Assembly: GCA_963969365.1 (NCBI GenBank)
Contig: OZ017763.1
Coordinates: forward strand, 1,860,001-1,924,000
Length of the DNA: 64,000 nt
Reading direction: 5' to 3'
Origin: Asterochloris sp. CNOR1
Taxonomy: Eukaryota; Chlorophyta; Trebouxiophyceae; Trebouxiales; Trebouxiaceae
Every line of letters begins with the position of its first letter. Position 1 is the first letter of the stretch. Positions 28,901 to 40,381 of the stretch are shown one piece after another. Position numbers and translations under genes: made by a program. The notes beneath the pieces are model-generated. The model was not told the origin of the DNA. It saw only the letters and a program-made list of their open reading frames with translations, and made no database searches.

Positions 28901-29822
28901 GGTGCCCTTGGTGTGGTGCTGACCAGTTATGCGCTGTTGCTTGACTTGCCTGCAGAGGCATGTCATGCCCAGCAGATGCCACATCGCGCCGCCACTGAGG
29001 CCCCAAGTAGACCAGCGCCCCAGAGGAGGTCAGTTCCTGCAGCGTGGTTTGGAGTCATCAGCCTGTCAGTTTGGCTGCCAGATGCAGGCCAGCTGCCAGT
29101 GTCAGGTGCATGTTTGTTCTCCAGCACGGCTGCGCCTGGAGCCGAGGCCGAAGGCTTGCCGCCTGCTGCTGCGCCTGCAGCCGTGCTGGAGGTGCAAGCC
29201 TTCGACCTGATTCAGTTGAGGGGGCAGGGCATGCGCAGCCGACACGTTAGAACAGCGGAGCTGCAGCTGAGCATGCCACCAAATCGGCCTGGAGGCTTCT
29301 GTCATCTGGCCCAGAACATCGGAGCCTGAAACATCAGCTACTGAACCCATCCGCTCTGCGCAGGCTGAGCTTGTCGCAGAATGCTTGCCAGGTCTGTGAA
29401 GAGCAGGCAACACCAGGCGCAGGCTGATAACACTCACAATGTCATGAAACGCTGGGCGGCCCAGGACTCTGATGGCGTCTGGTGCCACCATATGCTTTCC
29501 TGCCAGGAGCTGCAGTAGGGTGCTCTTGCCTGCACTGCAGGTGGACCAGGTTTGCACAGGGCGGCTTGGGCGCGGCATTTGCGCAGGGCTGTGGTGTCTC
29601 ACTGATAACCAGGCATTCTCAGGAGCGCGTGGCACACATAACAAGATCTGCCGGGCTTTGAGCTCACCCATTGGCACCCAACAGCAGACATCTGGAACCT
29701 CTTGGCAAGGACAAACTGAAGTCCGAAATGACAGGCTTGCTCTGCAGAGGAAAGCTAAATCCCAGGGAACGGACCACTAGAGCCTCGCTGTTACTGTCAC
29801 TGAGGCTGTTAGGGGCCACCAT
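25942..29822 (-). CDS. ABCI20: ABC transporter I family ATPase (CAF16/ABCI20-like)
   Basis: Soluble, single-NBD ABC protein. Eight exons in phase: 29668-29822, 29438-29534, 28950-29036, 28070-28230, 27222-27292, 26574-26686, and 25942-26138, with ATG at 29822. Walker A is split across an intron as [19 protein letters not shown], followed by [15 protein letters not shown] sequence, [20 protein letters not shown] and [20 protein letters not shown]. The signature is [19 protein letters not shown]. Walker B is [20 protein letters not shown] and the H-loop block is [20 protein letters not shown]. The C-terminus reads [18 protein letters not shown], as in plant ABCI19/20/21 and yeast Caf16 (CCR4-NOT associated). 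The family has no membrane domain, and none is seen. The intron after 28950 has a GC donor. The listed exons number seven certain ones; any eighth would be a 5' UTR exon. Confidence 0.93.
26041..26395 (-). repeat. ABCI last exon and two decoy copies
   Basis: The real last exon (start 26138, gaggtgctgtgg...ggcaagctgctc) is echoed at about 26215-26290 and 26330-26400 in the upstream intron, with gctcagc and cagcagctt(g)c segments conserved in order. Conceptual peptides [15 protein letters not shown] and [16 protein letters not shown] mimic the true [15 protein letters not shown]. Spacing is about 110-130 nt. Confidence 0.85.
26978..27033. repeat. 15-bp perfect inverted repeat, 26-nt loop
   Basis: agcaatgcaccctgc (26978-26992) pairs perfectly with gcagggtgcattgct (27019-27033). 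It is intronic in the ABCI gene. The loop itself contains tgcagggtctgg, a partial third copy of the arm. It could form a stable hairpin in DNA or pre-mRNA. Confidence 0.9.
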
Positions 29823-30777
29823 GCCCGGCCAGCAAGGTAGAAAGGGAAGGCAGTGTCAGGCAGGCTCCAGTGTCCCTTACTTTCTCCACCACAAAACTCT
29901 GGAAAACAGTGAAAACGTTGAGCTCAGCTCATAGGTAGGAAACTCCATCCGGTTTGGGTAAGCGCGACCAGGGTGGCTGCCACCACCTCTCAGCCCAGGC
30001 AGAGCCTTGATCGCCATTTAAGGTCGAGCTTGGGTCCTACACACAGGATTTCATCCGGCAGGAATGCAAGCATCATCTGAGTTCATGACAGTCAGGGGGC
30101 AGCAGTGCCTGACAGGTTCAACCAGTCAACGGGGGCTGGGCTTGGCAGCACCTTGAAAATGGGAGCAGTCAGACGTGTGCCATATGTTTATTTGCCAGGT
30201 TTTGGAGCCTTCCCGAGACCATAATCAGAGAGCAGGTCTGTTAGGCATGCGAGTAAGCAGAACAGCACAGTGGCACTTGTCAAGTCAGGAGCTGTAAGTG
30301 CATGCCACCAAGGGCTGCTGCTGCCACGTTGTCCAGCTCACATGCTGAGGTCATGTCATAAGGCCAGGCCGCCGGGAAACACGTTCTTCTTTGTTAGTGG
30401 CACTTGCCTGCTTGTTGTTGTGACTTAAAAAGACTGTTACTGATATGTCTTGCAAGCATGCCCATGGCCTGTCAGCATGTTAAGTACCATCCCCATCTTT
30501 GAAAGACCACCCTAAAGGATGCAGCGCATTGTTTGCTGTGTGGCCCCATGTTGCTCTGCAGTGTGTTAATATTTGCCCCAGCAGGTGATGCACATGCTAG
30601 CTAGGCATGCTCCCCCACAAAACGATGTGCAAGCTGCTGAAGCCCTAGCTATGAAGTCAAGCGGCCCAGAACGCTTGCTCAAGAGCCAGGCATGACACAG
30701 ATGGAAAGCCTGCTGGCTGACACCAGTAAGTGACACAAACATGAAGCGCTGAAGCAGCAATGTAAAGGAATGACCTA
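29823..30777. other. 955-bp intergenic region, no gene seen
   Basis: Lies upstream of the ABCI start (minus) and downstream of the COMT-like stop (minus). It is AT-richer than its surroundings, with short ORFs only. It should carry the ABCI promoter and the COMT-like 3' UTR. TGTAA-like elements are present on the plus strand (about 30294, 30757), which is not the strand of either gene. Confidence 0.5.
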
Positions 30778-32761
30778 TCATCCAATAAATGTAGACACCT
30801 CCAATGCATCCTGTACATCTGGCCTCCATTCAAGTGTGGACTGCACCAAGCGGGACTCATAGCGGCCACTGTTCCTGACGTGATCCAGGTACTCAGCCAG
30901 AGATTTGGCAAATATCTGGACATTGTCTGCTATCACTAGGCAGCCTGGCGCTAACAGCGGCTCAGCAGCTCTCAAATAGGCCAGGTACTCCTTAGGCTGG
31001 CCGTCCAGGAAGAGGACTTCTATTCTGCCCGGCATCTTAGGCAGCAACTGCACTGCATCACCCCACCGAACATCCACTGCGGCCAGAGGCCTGCCTTGGT
31101 CCCTAGCCCCAGAAGTAGCCTGCAGCAGTGTGGTGCAGCTTACTTGCAGGATGCAGCTGTATGGCAGGTTGCAGTGTTGCATCAGGCAGATGTTTCCGAT
31201 CAGTGAGTCAGGCAGGTCTAGATTGCCAAAGGTGCAATGAAGGGCATATCCAACACCAACTCTTGCCTGCTAGCTACGAAGGGGTTGCCAGATCAGCAAT
31301 GCAAGGCACATGTAGTAACAACACCTGCCTGGTAGATGAAGCGCTTGGCTGCCAAGGTCCAGAGAAAGTCCTTCTCAATAGTGATCAGCCTGGCAGATGG
31401 CGGCAGCGCCTGTGCAAGGGTGATGGCAGAATATCCACACAGCGAGCCAACCTCCACCACCAGGTTTGGCTGGAGCTCTCTGACAAGCTGCTGGATGATG
31501 GCGCCCTTCTCTGGGCCCACGAAAGGCATCATGTCCTGCAGGTTCAGGTGTCAAGTCCATAAGCAGCCTTGTGCACAGGCTGAGCCCCCCCTATGATGTG
31601 TCATTTCCTGCCGTGGCGGCTGTCAATGGCATGTGCAGGCAGGCTGCTGGATGCTGATCACACTCAGCAGATGGCACTGAGCAGTGTTGCGTGCAGGCTG
31701 GTGCAGGTATGATCAAGCAAAACAGCTTGCCCTCCGTCCCCATCGCTCCAGGCGCCGCAGAATCCAGGCATCATCGACCTGCTTCAGCTTGCTCATCTTG
31801 TCACCCTCTTCTGTGACGTACACCTCGCGATCGCCAGCCCGTATCTGGGCCTGCCTCACCTGGAGTTCAGCAGTGGGCAACTGCTGCGCTGCACCCAGGC
31901 CTGCCTCTTTTGCATCGCTGCAGCGCAGCTTAGGAGCACTATGACCTTAGCTGCTGTGTCATTGAAGCACCAGAGGCAATACTGCTGACAGGAATGTCTT
32001 GGCAGCAGAGGCAACCCTGAGAACTGATGAACAGCCAAATGCTGACAGCAGGCGCTTTGGCCTGGGCACTGGTGAGCCAGATTCTTGCATCAGTAGCTGC
32101 ACAGCATCGTCGGCTGCAGCTTGGGCAGGGCTTGCCAGCGCTTGTGCCTCACCTGAGCTCTTTTCTCTACTCTGATGACTGCATTCCTTTCATCGTACAG
32201 GTACAGCGCAGCAAAGGTGACCAGGCCGGCCAGATTGACGAGGATGCCCTGCCACTCACTGCTGCTGTCCAAACGGAAGCTGGCATCCTGCAGGCACATG
32301 ACAGCCTCTGCAGAAGGGCGCTGGCATCTGCAAGCCACAGCATCAGCAGATGGCAGCAGCTTGCCTTGCTGCAGACCAGGGATAAGCCTCTTGCAGAGGC
32401 AGCCAATGCTGCAGGTGCACTGGGGTGCAAGCGCTGATGGTTTTGGTAGACCATGCTGCACTGCCATACAGCCTTAGCAGCCTCAGGCCATGCTGGAAAA
32501 GGCATCCCTTGTTCGCAGGCAGCGAATGCATAATGCTCTTTGCAGAGCATGAGTGCTGTCTCTAGCTCTCACCCTGACAAGTCTGGTCAGCGTCACAAGC
32601 AGCGCCACCGCGCAGGCCACAGTGAGGCTGCCAAACAGTGTCAGCCGCAGCGGGCGCGGCAGAAAAAACTCTGCAAAGTTGGAGGGGTCCTTGAGCTGAT
32701 CCTCCAACTGCCGCCGCTGGTCAGCCGTGGGCCCTGCAGTGTGCAGCCATCTAAGTAACAT
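30778..32761 (-). CDS. Membrane-anchored COMT-like O-methyltransferase
   Basis: SAM-dependent methyltransferase of the catechol O-methyltransferase type. Exons: 32573-32761, 32153-32287, 31731-31859, 31325-31535, and a last exon from about 31090-31140 to 30778. Exon 1 has a hydrophobic span LTLFGSLTVACAVALLVTL; exon 2 has ILVNLAGLVTFAALYLY. These give two membrane segments before the catalytic domain. The SAM site is LVVEVGSLCGYSAITLAQAL followed by ARLITIEKD. Later motifs are IEVLFLDGQPKEYLAYL (metal-site D) and APGCLVIADNV (the DN pair of COMT), ending STLEWRPDVQDALEVSTFIG. This layout resembles membrane COMT/LRTOMT. The intron after exon 3 appears to use a GC donor at 31730. The exact acceptor of the last exon is uncertain, and the acceptor substrate is unknown. 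Confidence 0.86.
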
Positions 32762-33114
32762 GCAAGATGCCTTGATCTGGAGCCAGCAAGCAACAAAAGT
32801 CGACTTTACATGCCTGGATCTGTGGTCTGCTTGTCATTGCTGTGTTTCAAGCACTGGCAGCTCAGTCCTCTGCTCTGTGTCCTCTGCTTGTGTGTGGCTG
32901 GGATATTTCGATGTCGACTGCTGCGATCAACCTGCCATAGCAGGCCTAGAGAACACTGGTGATGCTGCTGTAAGTGCATGGCAGTGGATGTTGAGTTCAA
33001 CTGAGCCCTGAGACACCCTGCCTGACAGATCATTGCCCGCCAGTCTGCATTTGTCAAGTTGACAAGCTGGCAGGGTCCCAGGTCAACCCGGCCAGGCTGG
33101 GGGCACTGATCACT
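32762..33114. promoter_or_regulatory. Divergent promoter region COMT-like / OGG1
   Basis: 353 bp between two outward-facing start codons (ATG 32761 minus, ATG 33115 plus). No TATA element or repeated motif is evident. Either gene might have additional 5' exons here. Confidence 0.4.
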
Positions 33115-36100
33115 ATGAGCAAGGCTGCTGGCCCAGCTGCTGTGAGATCTGTGATGCAGCCAGCAGCCTCCAAGCCAGCCATCATGGTCAGACCGGTGCA
33201 CCAGGCCAGTGATCTGGCATCCAGCACGGCATGGCGTTTCCTGGGGACCCCGTCAGAAGAGCTGCGTCTGGAATACACCCTGCCAACAGGGCAGTCCTTC
33301 AGGTGGAGAGACATGGGCGAGGGACTCTTCACAGGCGTCATTGGCAAGAGAGTGGTGAGTTCACCCATACTTGCTGGTTTCTTGAGCTGCTCGCACTGGA
33401 TACATTGGCGCAAGCTGGCCCCAACAGGAATAGTGGACACATCAGCTGCCATGTCGGGTTAGTCTGTGCCAGTAGACATTTTTGTTTGCTCCTTGGCTGC
33501 TGCCCTAGGTGAAAGTGGAGAAGACATACAAGATTGTGCACAGCATCCAGCCAGTTTCACTGCTGGTGCTGTTGGTCACCTGTGGCGGTGGTGGCTGGCA
33601 CGCCAGATTTCTGCTGAGCCTTGTTTGCTGCAGGTGGAGATGCAGCAGGCAGACAGACACGTGATGTAGCAGAAGGCTGCTTGGGGCAGAGCCTACAGCA
33701 ATTGTAACGTTGCCAGTGACCATGCCATTGCCGTTGCACTGCAGGTGGACACGCAGCAGAGCAGGGAGTGTTCCACTAATCCCCCTGCTGCTCAAGCTGT
33801 CACAGGGCAGGGTCCATCACATTGACATGGAGATGCTTCGGCAGGCATCTGGCGCAGTCCCTTTAAGATACTGCGCCCCTGTCGCAGGTGGAGATGCAGC
33901 AGACCGAGCAGGACGTGTTGTGGCGCGTGGTTGCTCGTGGGCAGGAAGCAGCAGCTACGGGCGATGCTGCAGCCCTGGCTGACTACTTCAACTTGGGGGT
34001 GTGCCTGGCAGAGCGGGCAGCCGAGTGGGCCAGGCGGGACGAGCGCTTCAGTCGGCTGCGCCCCTTCTTTCCAGGTGGGCGCGGTGTGCCACTGCACACT
34101 GCCAGAGTGCCTGGCTGATCAGGTAGCATATCAGCTGGTTGCAGCCCTCTTCTGCCATGCTGTGCGCAGCACAGGCGACCAACGCACACTGCCTGGAATG
34201 CCTGGCTGCTTGGCGGGCTGGAGCCGCACATCTCAGCCAGCTGTGCGCTGCCTTTGTGGTGGCTTTAGTGTGCCAATACACAACGCTGGAGTGCCTGGCT
34301 AATTCAAGAATCATGTTTGCCTGGGATCTGTGCTTCAGCTGACTACGGCACGAGGTGCACCGTCATGCATGGCACTGTGCAGTCCGTGTGACATCATGCC
34401 TGACTGCGCGAACAGCAGACAAGCCGTTCAGCTGGCTGCAGCCCTGTTTTCCAAGTGGGGCCGTGCCTTCATGGCACTGCAGATGCCCTGGGCAGGCTGG
34501 CTCATGAGGTCGACATGCAAATTATACGGCCCAGTGCTCGCTGTGCACCCTGCAGGGTCGACATTCCAGCTTGATCTTCACACGATAGGGTGCAGAGCTG
34601 ACCTGGAGATGATGTCTGGCTGATGCCAGGCAAGATGGGCTGTAGGCATGCAGCCCACACAGCTGTGCGCCTTCATTGCAACGACTCCTGCTGCAGGGGC
34701 GCGTGTGTTGAGACAGGACCCTGTGGAGTGCCTGTTTGAGTTCATCTGCTCCTCCAACAACCACATCTCCCGCATCAAGGGCATGGTGGAGCGCCTGTGC
34801 CAAGACTATGGGACGCCGCTCACACACCTGTCAGGTGAGCACACATGTCTTGTTTGCCCATATGAGCTGTCAAACCCAGCAGCCAACATCTAAGGGCCAA
34901 ATGTGCCTGTGCCAGGACCCAAGACGCTCCTCACACAGCTGTCAGGGGATAGCTTGAATGGACAAGTGCCCACTGCAGCCAGCAGCAATTGCAGGTCTGC
35001 AGGCGCCATGCCTGCTGTAGGCCTGGGAGCACTGCAGCACATAGACCCTGCTTGGCTCTCGCCAGGCCACACACTGGACACCACCCATAACTTTGCCTGC
35101 AACTGTGATTGCCCCTGTGCAGATGCCGCACAGGCCTGAAGCGCAACAACCATAGACCCTGCTTGGCCTTTGCAAAATCAGAGGATCGGCCTCATTTGCA
35201 TGTTTCTGACCGCCGCAATGCAGATGCTAATCCGGCCACAGGCATGGGAGCAGAACAGGCCGTCACCTTTGCCGGGGCTACTGTAGGTCAGGCAGCAGCC
35301 TCCAGCGACCTGGCGTTCCACGCCTTCCCCTCCATCCAGCAGCTGTCAGAGGCCTCTGAGGACGCTCTCAGGGCTCAGGGGTTTGGCTACAGGTAGGATC
35401 GGTAGGCTGCATCATCATGAAGGTGCTTTCAGCATATCAACTACAAAGCAGGCCAGTCTTTAGTCTGTAGACCATCTGGCGCCTTCTGTAGCACATGGCT
35501 GCCACAAGGGCTGTGCAAAGTCAGGCTTGCAGGCAGCAGATGCGATACGGGGACGGGGTTGTGGGGATGAGGGTGAATCCGGGGGACTCAGGGCTGTACC
35601 TTGCAATGCACGCAGAGATGCAGCACTGTGGCTGGTGCAGGCGTTACATCCCCAGCATCCAAAATGCAGTGGGCTGGCAAAGCCCCTGCAAAGCGTGAGG
35701 CATCTGCAGGCGGCCCCCTGCCGCTGCCCAGAATCCAGCAGTAACCCGTGCAGGTCAGCCATGCAGGCTGCTCGGAGTGCAGCTGCTGCAGCATTTGAGT
35801 GGAGGTCCACCCTGTGTATGGTCTGTGTTGTTGGAGGGTTTTGTGGAGCCACAGCAGCTGCAGAGGCAGCGGCCTGGCAGCGGAAAAATCCATAGCATTC
35901 CTGGAGCAACCAACACTAGTTTTTCTGAGGACCTGCCAGCGCAGCTCAAATGCCATATAAAAGCAGTAGTGCCACCGACTATGCCCATCACATTGCACTT
36001 GCAACCTGAAGCCCACACCTTTGGCACTGTGGTGACCCGGAAGTGGGGCCTCTGGGAGTTTTGCCACTCTGCTGCAACAGCAGCCAGCAGTTTCCCTGGG

Positions 36101-39100
36101 AGGGTCATCTGCCCCACCTATCTGCTGGGCTGGTGATTTCCCTGTACTTCTCCTTGTTCTAGCACCTGTTGTGAACCCCATGAGAGGCACTCCACTGCCT
36201 GCTGCCTCCACGCAGCAAAGTTGGGCCCATTGCTCTCTCAGACGACGGTCCTTTTCCAAGCCCACTCTTCTGGGGGAGACAGTTCTGCCCCACAAGCCTC
36301 TGCTGCCCTCCATAGACCTGTGAGGGTAGCAGAGGCCCCTCTGCTGCAAATTCGCAGCCCCATTTGCAGTCATGGGATCCGTCAATTTCACAGATGCTTG
36401 AGGCCTTGCTGTGCCTGTGCGATGGCCCTGGGGTGCCATCCTGCCTCCTGCTAAAGGTCCCGGTCTGATTGTTTCACAATCCATCATCTGGGCTTGATGC
36501 TGCCTGCAGGATGCTGCTCATAGTGTCATCCTCCCTCCTGCTGGAGGCCTTCAATTAGTCCAATCCACCACATCATGTGGGCTTGGCTGTGCCTGCAGGG
36601 TGTCCCTTGGGGTGCCTCCCTGCCTCCTGCTGGAGGCCTTGGATGATCAGTTCCCTCATTGTGTGAGCTTTTGCTCTATTTGCAGGATGATGTTGGGGAA
36701 GTCATGCTGCCCTATGCTGAATGTACATGACCTGACTTCTGCTTTGCAGGGCCAAGTTCATCACCTCCACGGTGCAGCAGCTGCTGCAGAAGCCGCAGGG
36801 CGGCGAGCAGTGGCTGCAGGGCCTGCGAGGGGTGCCCTACGCGGAGGCTGTGGGGGAGCTGTGTTCCCTGTGTGGCGTGGGGCCCAAGGTGGGCTCCATA
36901 TTGTGCACCACCGTAGATTCTCAAGGTTACTACGTTCCAGCTGTGTGGGAGCTGTGCTCCCTGTGTGGCGTGGGGCCCAAGGTGCAATCCATGTTGTGCA
37001 CTCTTGCAGAAGACTGAAACATCACTATATTTCTGGTGTGGTGTAGCTACGCACTCTTTACGGCATGGGTCACCAGGGTGAGCACTTGGGGTTGGAGGCT
37101 GTGGTGGAGCTGTGGGCGAAGGTCTCAGGCTGACTGTTTCGGGTCTACTTGTTTTTTCTGTGCTTCTGTTGTCCCCCAGATTTGGCAGCCTCGCACTGCG
37201 AGAACTGGAGGCTGTGACGGAGCCATTCTTGCCTGTTTGGGCGCTAGGGTCAAGGAGGGTTTACAAAGGGCACACCCAGTGCAGATGGCAGACGTGGCTA
37301 TTTAGGGGTCCATGGGAAGATGAGCCCCCCGCACAGGGTACACCGTGATATGTCACCGCATCTTGAGGGTTGGAGTTGCTGCTGGCAGCTGCCTTTCCTG
37401 ACCCCATTCACCACACCCTGTATGACATCAGGGGCACCACACTTCAGCTGGGCAACAGAGTCTTTGGAGATCTGGGCACACAGGTGCGCTGTCCTTTGTA
37501 CTTGGCGTGGGGCCGAAGGTGGGCTGAAGGTTTGGGGCAACAGGTGGGGGAGGATGTTTGTGCGGCGCAGTCCCCAAACAAGGGCACAAGAAGTTGGCAA
37601 CTTACATGGCACGCTGCAATGTTGCATCAAGGGCTGAGGGGGTGGCAGACACCAGCACTGTCTTGGGGCTTTGATCGGTGTGTCCCTGCTTGCTCAACAC
37701 CTCGGCTGGCGCAATTTGCTGCACACGCGTATGACACCCCAGTGTGTTTTACTACCTGGACACCTGCACTGGTGCCCATCTGCCCGCAGGTCGCCGCCTG
37801 CATCTGCCTGTTCTCCCTGGACAAGCAGGAGGCCATCCCGGTGGATACCCACGTCTGGCAGCTTGCCAAGCAGCATTATATGCCCCACCTGAAAGGTCAG
37901 CTGGGTCTGAGGGTGACTGCCCTTGGATGCATCAATCGCATATGGCATCCAAAAAATATAGTATGTGGGTTTGAGTGCATATAAGTATTTGTGTGAATGC
38001 AGCACAACAGATGCGACAATGAATTACACGGGGGCAAGGAGGGCGAGAGGGCCGCCAGCATCTGCCCACTGACTGGCCGGCATCTGATGCTGTCAGGGAT
38101 GAATCCAGCAGTCTCGACCACTGCCTGTTGAAGTGTCAGGTCTGGGCGGTGCCCACGCAGCGCTGCCCTGAACCCTGCCCCTAATGCCTCACCAGCCTTC
38201 ACACTCCCCCGATCAGCCAAGCAGGCTGGCCACCCTGCTGTGCATTGTTGTCCCTGTTGGCCGCCCATAGGGCACATCCTGTGCGCCACCCGGCAATCTG
38301 AGGCCAGTTGCTTGTTGCTATCAACTTGTTCATAGAGAAGTTTGATGCGTGACGGCTCATGAGGTGTTGCCTGGCGTCCCACACTGTAGGCAAGCGGGCT
38401 GAAGCAGGCATTGCCACACTGCTGTCCTTCTGTGCCATGCCGGGGACACATGTGGCCTGCAGGCAAGCAGTCTCATCAGTGCAGTGGTCAAGATGATGAT
38501 GCTTGCTATCCATCCTGCCAGCAAGTGGGCTGAGGCCAGCCTGCACGCTGACGGTCTACCCACCCAGAGCTGTACTCCCTGGCTCCTTGCCAACCCCACA
38601 TCCACCCTGCAGGCAAGCAGGCTGAGGCCAAGGCAGTGGACAAAAAGATGATGGCTGCTGTCGAGCAGGCCTTCCAGCAGCGCTTTGGAATGGATGCGGG
38701 CTGGGCGCACAACGTGCTGTTCATCTCAGGTGACTGCTGCTGCAGTTTGGGACTGCCTTTGCGCTGGGCCTCCAGACTGTTTGCTGCAAGCTGCTGCTCT
38801 GTTCTGCATGTGCCCTGGGCGTAGGCTGGGGGCAGATCTGCAGTCCATGTCGGGTATATGCTGCTGCAGTGAGTCTGATGCTGCACTGGGCCTCCAGGTT
38901 GCGTGCTGCAAGCTGCTGCTCTGTTCTGCATCCAGCATGGAGGTCGTCAATCTTCCTCAGGTTAGTGTAAGGGGTTTGCTGGATGCCAGCAGCTGCACAG
39001 GACAGAGCTGCACAGGAGTCAGATCGTTTTGCACAGGCACTGCTGGTGCCTCACCACTGCACATGCTTGCCTAACGCTGCAGTTGAGCTGCAGTCTTGCA

Positions 39101-40104
39101 GCTGCCTATTCCCACCTTACCAGCGTGACAGTGTCTTACTGGCTTTGTACTAGGCCAGCCAGCAGGAATGCCTGCCCACAGAGCTGCAGGCAGAGCTCAA
39201 GGCAGCCACAGCTCTGCCGCTTATGCCTGTAGCATGCCTCCCCTTGGCTGCAGACTTCACCTGCACCTCTGTTAGGAGAGGCGCTTGCTGGCAGGCCAGT
39301 GGCTCATACCAGAGCTGCAGGTATAGCTCATGGTGGCCACAGCTCAGCTGCTCATGGCCTCTGCATGTCTCGCTGCGGCTGCAGACGTAGCCAGCCAGCA
39401 GAGGCACCTCCCCTCAGAGCTGCACGCATAGCCCAGGGCATTCATAGCTGTGCTGCTCACAATTGTTGCATAACTCTCCTTCGCTGCAGACTTGGCCAGC
39501 CAGCAAGAGCGCCTTCCTCCTGAGCTACAAGCCAAAGCTCAAGGCAGCCACAGCTGTGCTGCTGTTGACTGCAGCACATTTCCCCCCAAAGCTGGCCAGC
39601 CAGCAAGAGCGCCCTTCCACCCCCCGAGCTGCAGGCAAAGCTCTCAAGGCAGCCACAGCTCTGCCGCTCACAACTCTGGCGCCCATGCCCATGGCGTGTC
39701 TCCCCATGGCTGCAGACTTGGCCAGCCAGCAAGAGCGCCTTCCCCCTGAGCTACAAGCCAAGCCCAAGGCAGCTAAAGGTGCACGCTCCAAAACTGCCAA
39801 AGCCAGCTCGCCTGGCCCAGCTGCAGATGCTGTTCCCTCAGCCGACGTGTCCAGCGCGGCTCCTGCTGCACTCGGGAGCTCGCGCAGAACTGCTGGGGGC
39901 AGTGCTCGACAGAAGCGCAAGCAGGCGCCTGCAGCAGAGGCAGTTGCAGGAGCTGAAAGCAAGCTGGATGCATCAGAGACATCAGGCAAAAGAGAACAGG
40001 CTGCACATGCTGCAATCAATGCAGTGCTTCAGGAGGTTGCCGGCCAGCTGCCTGACAGGCGACCAGCCAAACGGGCCACCATCAGAAGACGAGCCGTGAA
40101 GTAA
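33115..40104 (+). CDS. OGG1: 8-oxoguanine DNA glycosylase OGG1
   Basis: Base-excision repair glycosylase/AP lyase. Eight exons in phase: 33115-33354, 33888-34074, 34697-34834, 35287-35392, 36750-36888, 37790-37895, 38613-38729, 39716-40104. N-terminal domain: [65 protein letters not shown]. HhH region: CSLCGVGPK followed across the intron by [20 protein letters not shown] and [10 protein letters not shown]; the catalytic Lys (in GPK) and the catalytic Asp (in PVDTH) are both present. Then [17 protein letters not shown]. The long last exon adds an Ala/Lys/Arg-rich tail ending [13 protein letters not shown], likely nuclear-localising and absent from animal OGG1. Several introns contain echoes of adjacent exon edges. 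It is convergent with the ankyrin-like gene. Confidence 0.94.
33634..33900 (+). repeat. Acceptor echoes of OGG1 exon 2
   Basis: The true exon begins at 33888 (cgcag|gtggagatgcagcagac). Copies follow ctgcag at 33634 (gtggagatgcagcaggcaga, then cagacacgtgatgt) and actgcag at 33745 (gtggacacgcagcagagcag). Spacing is 111 and 143 nt. The 33634 copy reaches a TAG in the same frame after about ten codons. Confidence 0.87.
34050..34505 (+). repeat. Donor-side echoes of OGG1 exons 2
   Basis: The 3' edge of the exon ending at 34074 (cttctttccag|gtgggcgcgg plus ~45 nt of intron ending gagtgcctggct) is partly repeated around 34265-34300 (gtgccaata..., gagtgcctggct) and again at 34433-34500 (gctgcagccctgttttccaa then gtggggccgtg). 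Copies are more degenerate than at other sites. Confidence 0.55.
36841..37005 (+). repeat. Duplicated 3' edge of OGG1 exon 5 (catalytic HhH segment)
   Basis: The exon end gctgtgggggagctgtgttc...ggcccaag|gtgggctccat (36847-36900) is repeated at 36941-37000 as gctgtgtgggagctgtgctc...ggcccaag|gtgcaatccat. The copy would encode [12 protein letters not shown] and keeps a GT donor, so it duplicates the segment with the catalytic Lys. Spacing is 94 nt, which is not a multiple of three. Fainter copies follow near 37085 and 37500. Confidence 0.88.
38385..38640 (+). repeat. Acceptor echoes of OGG1 exon 7
   Basis: The true exon 38613 starts after ctgcag with gcaagcaggctgaggccaag. Similar starts occur at about 38390 (gtag|gcaagcgggctgaagcag), 38463 (ctgcag|gcaagcagtctcatcagtgc with trailing agatgatgatgct like the exon's aagatgatggct) and 38515 (gccagcaagtgggctgaggcc). 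Confidence 0.82.
39150..39790 (+). repeat. Six-copy tandem array of OGG1 exon 8 acceptor edge
   Basis: Copies of (gctgcag)acttggccagccagcaag plus about 70-100 nt begin near 39153, 39254, 39385, 39490, 39590 and 39716; the last is taken as the real exon. Intervals are roughly 100-130 nt. The copies at 39490 and 39590 are close enough to encode [11 protein letters not shown] peptides, and the frame is open from 39463 to the stop at 40104. Alternative acceptors could therefore lengthen the tail. Confidence 0.9.
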
Positions 40105-40381
40105 AACAGGATGGTGCCACTCAAGGCAGGACTCTTAAGATCCACGTGACTGGGGTTTCGGGCATGGCGCTGCTCGCTTCAGCTCCTCCTTGGTGCAGGA
40201 GTTTGCAGTTGGTGGCCACGCAGACCTGCATTGTCAGGGGGGCCCCCGCACTATATGTAGGTTGCCTGTGTTGCATGAGATGAAGCTTGCCGGCAATCTG
40301 TGGTGGCCGTATCACACCGGGGTTGCTGCGTGTGCAGGAAGCATGAGCACGCTGATTGTTTTTGGAAACAAGCTGAAGTGG

